NCBI RefSeq assembly: GCF_009017415.1
Contig: NC_092409.1
Span: 4,154,001-4,218,000 of the forward strand
Direction: 5' to 3'
DNA from: Aspergillus flavus
Taxonomy: Eukaryota > Ascomycota > Eurotiomycetes > Eurotiales > Aspergillaceae
DNA: 64,000 nt
Shown: in pieces, positions 58,661 through 64,000 of the stretch
Position numbering within the stretch: the stretch's first letter is position 1
Layout of the letters: each line of letters opens with the position of its first letter
Translations under genes and position numbers: made by a program
Notes under the pieces: model-generated
The model's database searches: none
The model's input: the letters and a program-made list of their open reading frames with translations, nothing else
What the model was told of the DNA's origin: nothing

Positions 58661-61098
58661 TGTTTGACGTTTTGTCAACCCTCCGCGTGGTCAACCCTGC
58701 GAACGATTGCGTGTGTACTTTGGTTGCAACTCGAGGGTTACAGCTGCGAATTTTTTCAATGAGACGTCATGCGCTGTTATGAGGGTTGGGCTTTGTATGA
58801 TCAGTGGCAGCAACCCCAGCGCATTGTGAAACATGCAAAGCCTCGATGCTATTTTAGGTCCCGCAGAGTGCGAGTCCGAACGTGGACTAGTCGGTATTCA
58901 GAAGGCGCAGCAGCAGAAAACAAGTCAGAACAAGACGATTAATGCTAAGAATCTGATGTCGCAACAGAGTTAATCGACTTGGCGTTTCAGAAAGAAACCT
59001 GGTAGATCCTCTTCATTTATGGTTCTGTCAGTCACCTTATAAAGAGGGCCGTGTCCACGGGTGTTCACGGCGGAATGTGGAGCTACGGGCAACCGTTAGA
59101 GGGAGACGTCAGAGCCTCCAAACAGATGGGCCTTGCGGCTTAAGGTAGTTGATTAGAAATTGATCTGTGTTTGCCTCCTCAGCCCTGGAAGCGACAGTCT
59201 CACTTGCAGAGGAAAACGATGCGGCTGAGACTATACGAAGTCAAATGATGACATGAGGTGACCCTCTCTTTTCACAATCGCCTCTCGAGGAACAAGGATG
59301 TGGAGGTGGCGGGGAGGTCAGGAGAATAGGATAGAAGGGTAACAATAGTGGCAATAAGCTGAACAGCGGAATATCAGTAATCAGTTGGTGTTTGGTAACG
59401 GGATTTGGAGCGTTGAAGCCAGAGGATGGAAGAGTTCGAGATTAGATGGGAAGATGGGCGACTAACCCAAAGGCGTAGGACCATCGTCCTTTCCGATTCG
59501 GTTGTGCATCCGGCCAGAACCCGCCGTGATTCAGATGCTGTTCGCAGGGCCAATCACCATCCCGCACGGTCCTAATTGCTGTGCGTATCGTTCGGGAATG
59601 GGCCGATCATGGATGCTGAACCATCTTGTGCCCGACCTTTGATTCGCGTATTCTCATCTGCAGGGGCACCGATAGTTGATCATCCACGCCCATAAATAAA
59701 TAACACCGCAGGGTAGCATTGGTCCAGTGAGGGTGGGAATTGGTACCTGATTTTTGGGTGACATTTCATACCCCACACACTTTCTAAAGGGACATGGTAC
59801 CATTCACATGGGAACTAGTAACTGGTACGCTACCTGCTTTCGGTATCATGCACGATCGCTGGTCTTTATAGCTTCCTTTTGGGGTACTTTCTCCGGAGTA
59901 GACTACTATCTAGTAACTATCTAGTACTTCGTGCCCTTTCTTTCATTATTCGACTCCATTAACTGTCGCTTCTTTTAACTTTGGCCCCATGCATTAGCTT
60001 CCCTAGTAATCTTCAGTACCTGGAATGACTGCGCGCAGCTTCTTTGAACGGCGGAATGAGACTGCCACAGCGCCAGTAGGCCTTTTGGACCTCCAAGTTT
60101 ACCTGTATAAGCTTAACCAGGCTTCTCAGTCCAGATAAGCATGTTTCAGTACCAACCCGTACGGGAGGTTGATTACATTGATTCGCAATTCCTTGGCAGT
60201 GGATCAGATAACATGTCTGTATGTAGTCAATTATTCTCATCGGCGTGGCCCCTTTCAACCCCTGCTTGCATATTGTGAACCAGGGTGATCCTGTGAAATG
60301 GTACAACGTCCCCTGCTCGTACCGACCCCCTGTTTGAGATCAATTACTGAGTACATCCATATGTACTCCGTAATGCACTTCATTGAGAGGCATTCAAGCC
60401 TCCAACAGTAAATAGTAAGCCATATCAAGCAGGAGACTCTAAATAACGTTGATTTTCACGGCACGCAAGCTACCTCGACAATGAGCGCATATCTCGAAAA
60501 AGGTGGATCGACCAAACCGTGGGACGGAGTTAAAATACACCGCCTTGATCTAAACTCCGCGGCAGAATTGCAAATCTGAAAGTTATCTGAGCTCCCCGAA
60601 AGGTACAACCTGGGGGTTTGACCACGCGTGTCTGTTCTCACAGCTCTCCAGGTCCTGACTTCGAGCTTGTAAGATAATATTAATTGATTATCCTTAGGTC
60701 ATCTTTCCCACCTGTTGGTTCCTTTTACTTCCTCATATCGCGCAGTTGCGCGTTCAGCAACTCCGCATTGATCTCCGAACCTCCGTTGCTATCATCACAA
60801 CTGTCACCTTAACCAGAACAATTCGTTGAGGGTACTATACGCATGGGCGATTCGGTACATTTTTATGCCTATTCAATATCTGCGTGATCTTTGACACCAC
60901 CGACTTTGCGCCAGCTTTCATGATGCCTATACTGGGCGTCACGAGACCGACATATACCACTTAGTCGACAGAACATACTCTAGCTCCTTCGCCTTAACTC
61001 TGAACTTTGACTGTAGAGGTCTGGATATTTACTTGGATTAGATTGATTAACATCGTTGTTATCACTTGCCAGGGCAACTCCCGCGTTAAAGTTACGCG
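58661..61098. other. Intergenic region of 2.4 kb between divergent genes
   Basis: Holds the promoters of the fungal transcription factor-like gene (minus) and the Spp1-like gene (plus). Several GTAC-rich short strings near 59800-59930 and 60350-60370. No gene or RNA recognised. Confidence 0.55.
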
Positions 61099-63775
61099 AT
61101 GGCTGGCGGGGCAGCCACCTCTGCTGGCGTCAGTCAGGGAAGTGGTTCCAATGGTGATGATGCGACGGCCATAAGTCCATATGAGACAAACCCGGATAAT
61201 ATACCGCAAGACGACCCCTTCCTCAAGCAAAGCCCTCATTACGGTCGTTACGCTCCGCGAGACGATGATTTCAAACCCCGCTACGATCATTGGTGGCAAT
61301 CGGACCCCGATGCGATCTCGCATTGGGAGAATATAGTGAAAGAGAATCTGAGTCCAGAGAACTCTTTGAATTTGCAAGAGGGCCGCCAGGCTTATTCTGT
61401 TGGCAGTGTGATAATCCGAGTTGACAAGGACGATGTGGTCGACACAACAGCTGAAAGGTACTCTTGCGCTAATGCGAATGAATTGAGCGCTGCAAGAAAA
61501 GCAGAGGATGCTCTTAAAGCACTTGACATTACGGTTCCGGTAATACATTTTTGTGGGACAGTTGATGGGAATAATGTCACCGTGGAGTCCAGAATTCCTG
61601 GTGTTTCTCTAGAGGTCGCCTGGAGGTATCTTAGCACCGAGCAGATCAATAAGTTCAAGCAAGAATGCCGTCAGATCCTCGAGCACATGGCAAGCATTGA
61701 TCCTGCCCCCGATAGCCCGTCGTACGTTTGCAGTGGACTCAACTCTCAGCTACCGCCCGAGATACAGGAGATGGAGAAAGATGTGCTGTTCCAAGAGAAA
61801 ATGGAAGATGAAATACTGTGTCTAGTACACAACAACATGACTCCTTCCAATATAATCGTCAACGATGACCGAGTCGTGGGCATCATTGGTTGGCGACACA
61901 GCGGATATTTTGGGTTCCGAAGGGCAAACACGATACACCGACGGTTCAGAATGCCCACATGGTCTTCACTAGAGGCGGCTGGTGGCAATGTTGAAGCATG
62001 GGCTGATATTTATGAGAACCTTTTGAACGCAAAAGTGGGCTCCAAGCTGGAGGCGAGTCAAGATACACCAGGGCCACAAGTTAAAACGGAACCATCACTT
62101 GTGACTTTGGACAAGGTTCCTGAAAGCGATGAAATCGACAACAAATCTATATCATCTCAGATTGATGGCGTAAACACGCCTGGGGAGCACCCGACACCCA
62201 AAAAGATTGCTGATCTAAAACATGGACGAGGCTCGCGAGCCTCGTCGTCTGATCGGTCATCGCCTGCCAATTCTGTGAAAGCCGCCTCAGGTAGGAAATC
62301 AACACCCGGTGGTGCAAAGAAAGGTACGGCAAAGAAGTCGACTGCCAAAAAGCGCAAAATTACCGAAGAAGATACCGAAAGTGTTGATGGCCATCAGTCC
62401 AACACCCCTTCCTCCCGCACCAGCAAAACCCCGGGCGTGAAGAAGCAGGGCTCTGCATCTGTAGCGGGTTCTCCAGCACCGGAAAGCAGGACGAAGAGGA
62501 AGAAAGGTGCCAAGAAGAGAAAGGCCCCGAAAAAAGCTGCGGCGAAAGAAGAGGAGCACGAAGAAGAGGAAGAAGAAGAAGCTTCAACAGATGAAAACGA
62601 ATTGTTCTGTATCTGCCGTAAGCCTGATAATCATACATGGATGATTGCCTGTGATGGCGAGTGCGACGACTGGTTTCATGGAAAGTGTGTGAACATCGAT
62701 CCGAAAGATGCTGACTTAATTGACAAGTATATATGTGAGTCTCTCTCGTCTGGCTTTTACTCTGCTGCTATCATGCCCGTGTTGCCTCTTGCGATAATAG
62801 TTTTTCGCTAATGGTAAACCAGGCCCTAACTGCAAAGAGAAGGGCAAGGGATGTACTACATGGAAACCAATGTGTCGAGTGCCCTCTTGTCGGAAGCCTG
62901 CTCGATTTAACAATAATATTCTTAGCAAATACTGTTCTGATGAGCACGGCCGGGAATTTATGCGCCTGAAGACCCAGCACCTCAAGATGAGTCCGGCCCC
63001 GGAGAACAAGATGGAAGACCTCGGGAGTAGAGGCGGGATCCTCACTGCCGGTGATCTCAAGGCCGTGATAATGGATGTATCCTCAGCGGCGGAATTCCGT
63101 AAGCTTGGCGAACGGATCGTCTCGCTGCCACCCGACGACCCCGAGACCGACACAAAAGAGAAGGACAAGAAAAAGCTTGGATTGGATTTCGCTCCTGATG
63201 ACCTTACATACTCACCAGATGAAGCATCGAAAATCGAAGAATTGCGCAAGCGGCGTGATGAGCTGCTTCACCGCAGGGGTATGCTTAATGCACGTAACAC
63301 ATTCGTGAATCTCGTCCGGCAGCGGTCCAAGAGTGTACTAGAAAAATTAAAGCAAGCCGAACCCAAAGGCGGATGGAAAGATATCTGCGGTTTTGACTCA
63401 CGGTTAGCCTGGTCCGATGAGGAATTCGACGAATGGAGGCTATCGGAAGTTGGAGCGAAAACACTTGAGGATGGCACTCCTGAGGCGCTGGCGTCTAGCT
63501 ATCCCGATACAACTGATATAGATGGCGACGCCGTCATGAATGGCGTCAAAGCTGAAGAGGATGACATCAGCAGCCTATCTCGAGGTATTTGTACCAAAAA
63601 GCGCTGTGAGAGACACAAACAATGGGTCAAGGTTCAACAACAAGAGATCTTATTCGAGGAGGATACAGTCAACCAGGATCTCGCAAAGTGTGAAAAGGAA
63701 GCTCAAAACGTTGTGGAGAGAGCTGTTCTCAGGATGTGGGCTGAAAAAGAAAATGCCCAAAACGGATGTCAGTGA
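61099..63775 (+). CDS. Spp1/CFP1-like PHD protein fused to an APH-like pseudokinase domain
   Basis: Exons 61099-62734 and 62823-63775 encode 862 aa. Residues about 90-310 resemble the aminoglycoside phosphotransferase (APH) fold: SVGSVIIRVDKDDVVD, TVESRIPGVSLEVAWRYL and CLVHNNMTPSNIIVNDDRVV, then GIIGWRHSGYFGF. The catalytic HGD is HNN (residues 244-246) and the metal Asp of the usual IIDW is Gly264, so it should be inactive. A Lys/Ser/Glu-rich linker (about 320-505) follows. The PHD finger is ELFCICRKPDNHTWMIACDG, then CDDWFHGKCVNIDPKDADL, then CPNCKEK, completed across the intron. A CFP1-like Cys-rich tail follows (CRVPSCRKPARFNNNILSKY; GICTKKRCERHKQW). Spp1/CFP1 is the H3K4me3-reading subunit of the Set1/COMPASS complex; the N-terminal domain is not part of the yeast or animal proteins. 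Confidence 0.88.
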
Positions 63776-64000
63776 AGCCAACATGAGGCTGAACCGAGGA
63801 ATTATAGTGCTATTTTCAAATTCTGTTAAAGGTCATTTGCATAAATGATACCCTTGTTCGCGGAAGGAAGCAAAAGGCAGGGATTTCGATATGGAGTTGA
63901 TGTGTATATTTGGTAGTTTTGGCCGCGGATGCTATTTTCGACGAGGCTGGCGTAAGACTTGATGATATATACAAATAAATGGACTACTTGATATGTAATT
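63776..64000 (+). other. 3' region of the Spp1-like gene, to window end
   Basis: Probable 3' UTR and terminator. AT-rich (AAATAAATGG near 63974). No further gene begins before the edge. Confidence 0.55.

Overview
The window is nuclear DNA of a filamentous ascomycete, most likely Aspergillus or a close relative in the Eurotiales. The signs are short introns (about 46-100 nt, usually with GTANGT/GTGAGT donors, CTAAC/CTGAC-type branch points and YAG acceptors), genes on both strands without operons, pyrimidine-rich promoters, and several near-canonical Aspergillus proteins (PacC, phosphoglucomutase, EB1, an FHA-forkhead factor). All exon coordinates come from manual splicing. In each complete multi-exon gene the exon lengths sum to a multiple of three. 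I found no rRNA, tRNA, CRISPR or intact transposon.

Layout. 1-12 kb: the 3' part of a DUF7918-like nuclear-type protein, mitochondrial-type oligoribonuclease, a decayed coding remnant, phosphoglucomutase, a Gfo/Idh/MocA oxidoreductase and a Ser/Thr-rich single-pass membrane protein. 15-19 kb: the microtubule plus-end protein EB1/Bim1 and an F-box/WD40 protein. 20-26.5 kb: a metabolic block with a zinc alcohol dehydrogenase, a DapA-family aldolase and a second Gfo/Idh/MocA oxidoreductase; the last two are divergent. 27-36 kb: an ING/PHD chromatin protein divergent from a Gfd2-like DEDDh nuclease, a TenA/THI-4 protein and an FHA-forkhead transcription factor. 38-44 kb: the pH regulator pacC with a dense cluster of its own GCCAAG recognition sites upstream, then a divergent Ras-like GTPase. 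45-50 kb: a small hypothetical protein, a secreted cysteine-rich preproprotein and a membrane-anchored prolyl 4-hydroxylase. 50-59 kb: a sugar transporter between two transcription factors. 61-64 kb: an Spp1/CFP1-type PHD protein of the COMPASS (Set1) complex whose N-terminal third looks like an aminoglycoside-phosphotransferase fold without its catalytic aspartates.

The genes do not form one pathway. Local groupings worth noting are the divergent aldolase/oxidoreductase pair (possible sugar-acid catabolism), the regulator-transporter-regulator group at 50-59 kb, and pacC with its putative autoregulatory region. The strongest candidates for something undescribed are the APH-like pseudokinase/PHD fusion, the PacC-site cluster, and a Ras-like GTPase that naturally carries Glu and Arg at the positions of Ras Gly12 and Gln61.
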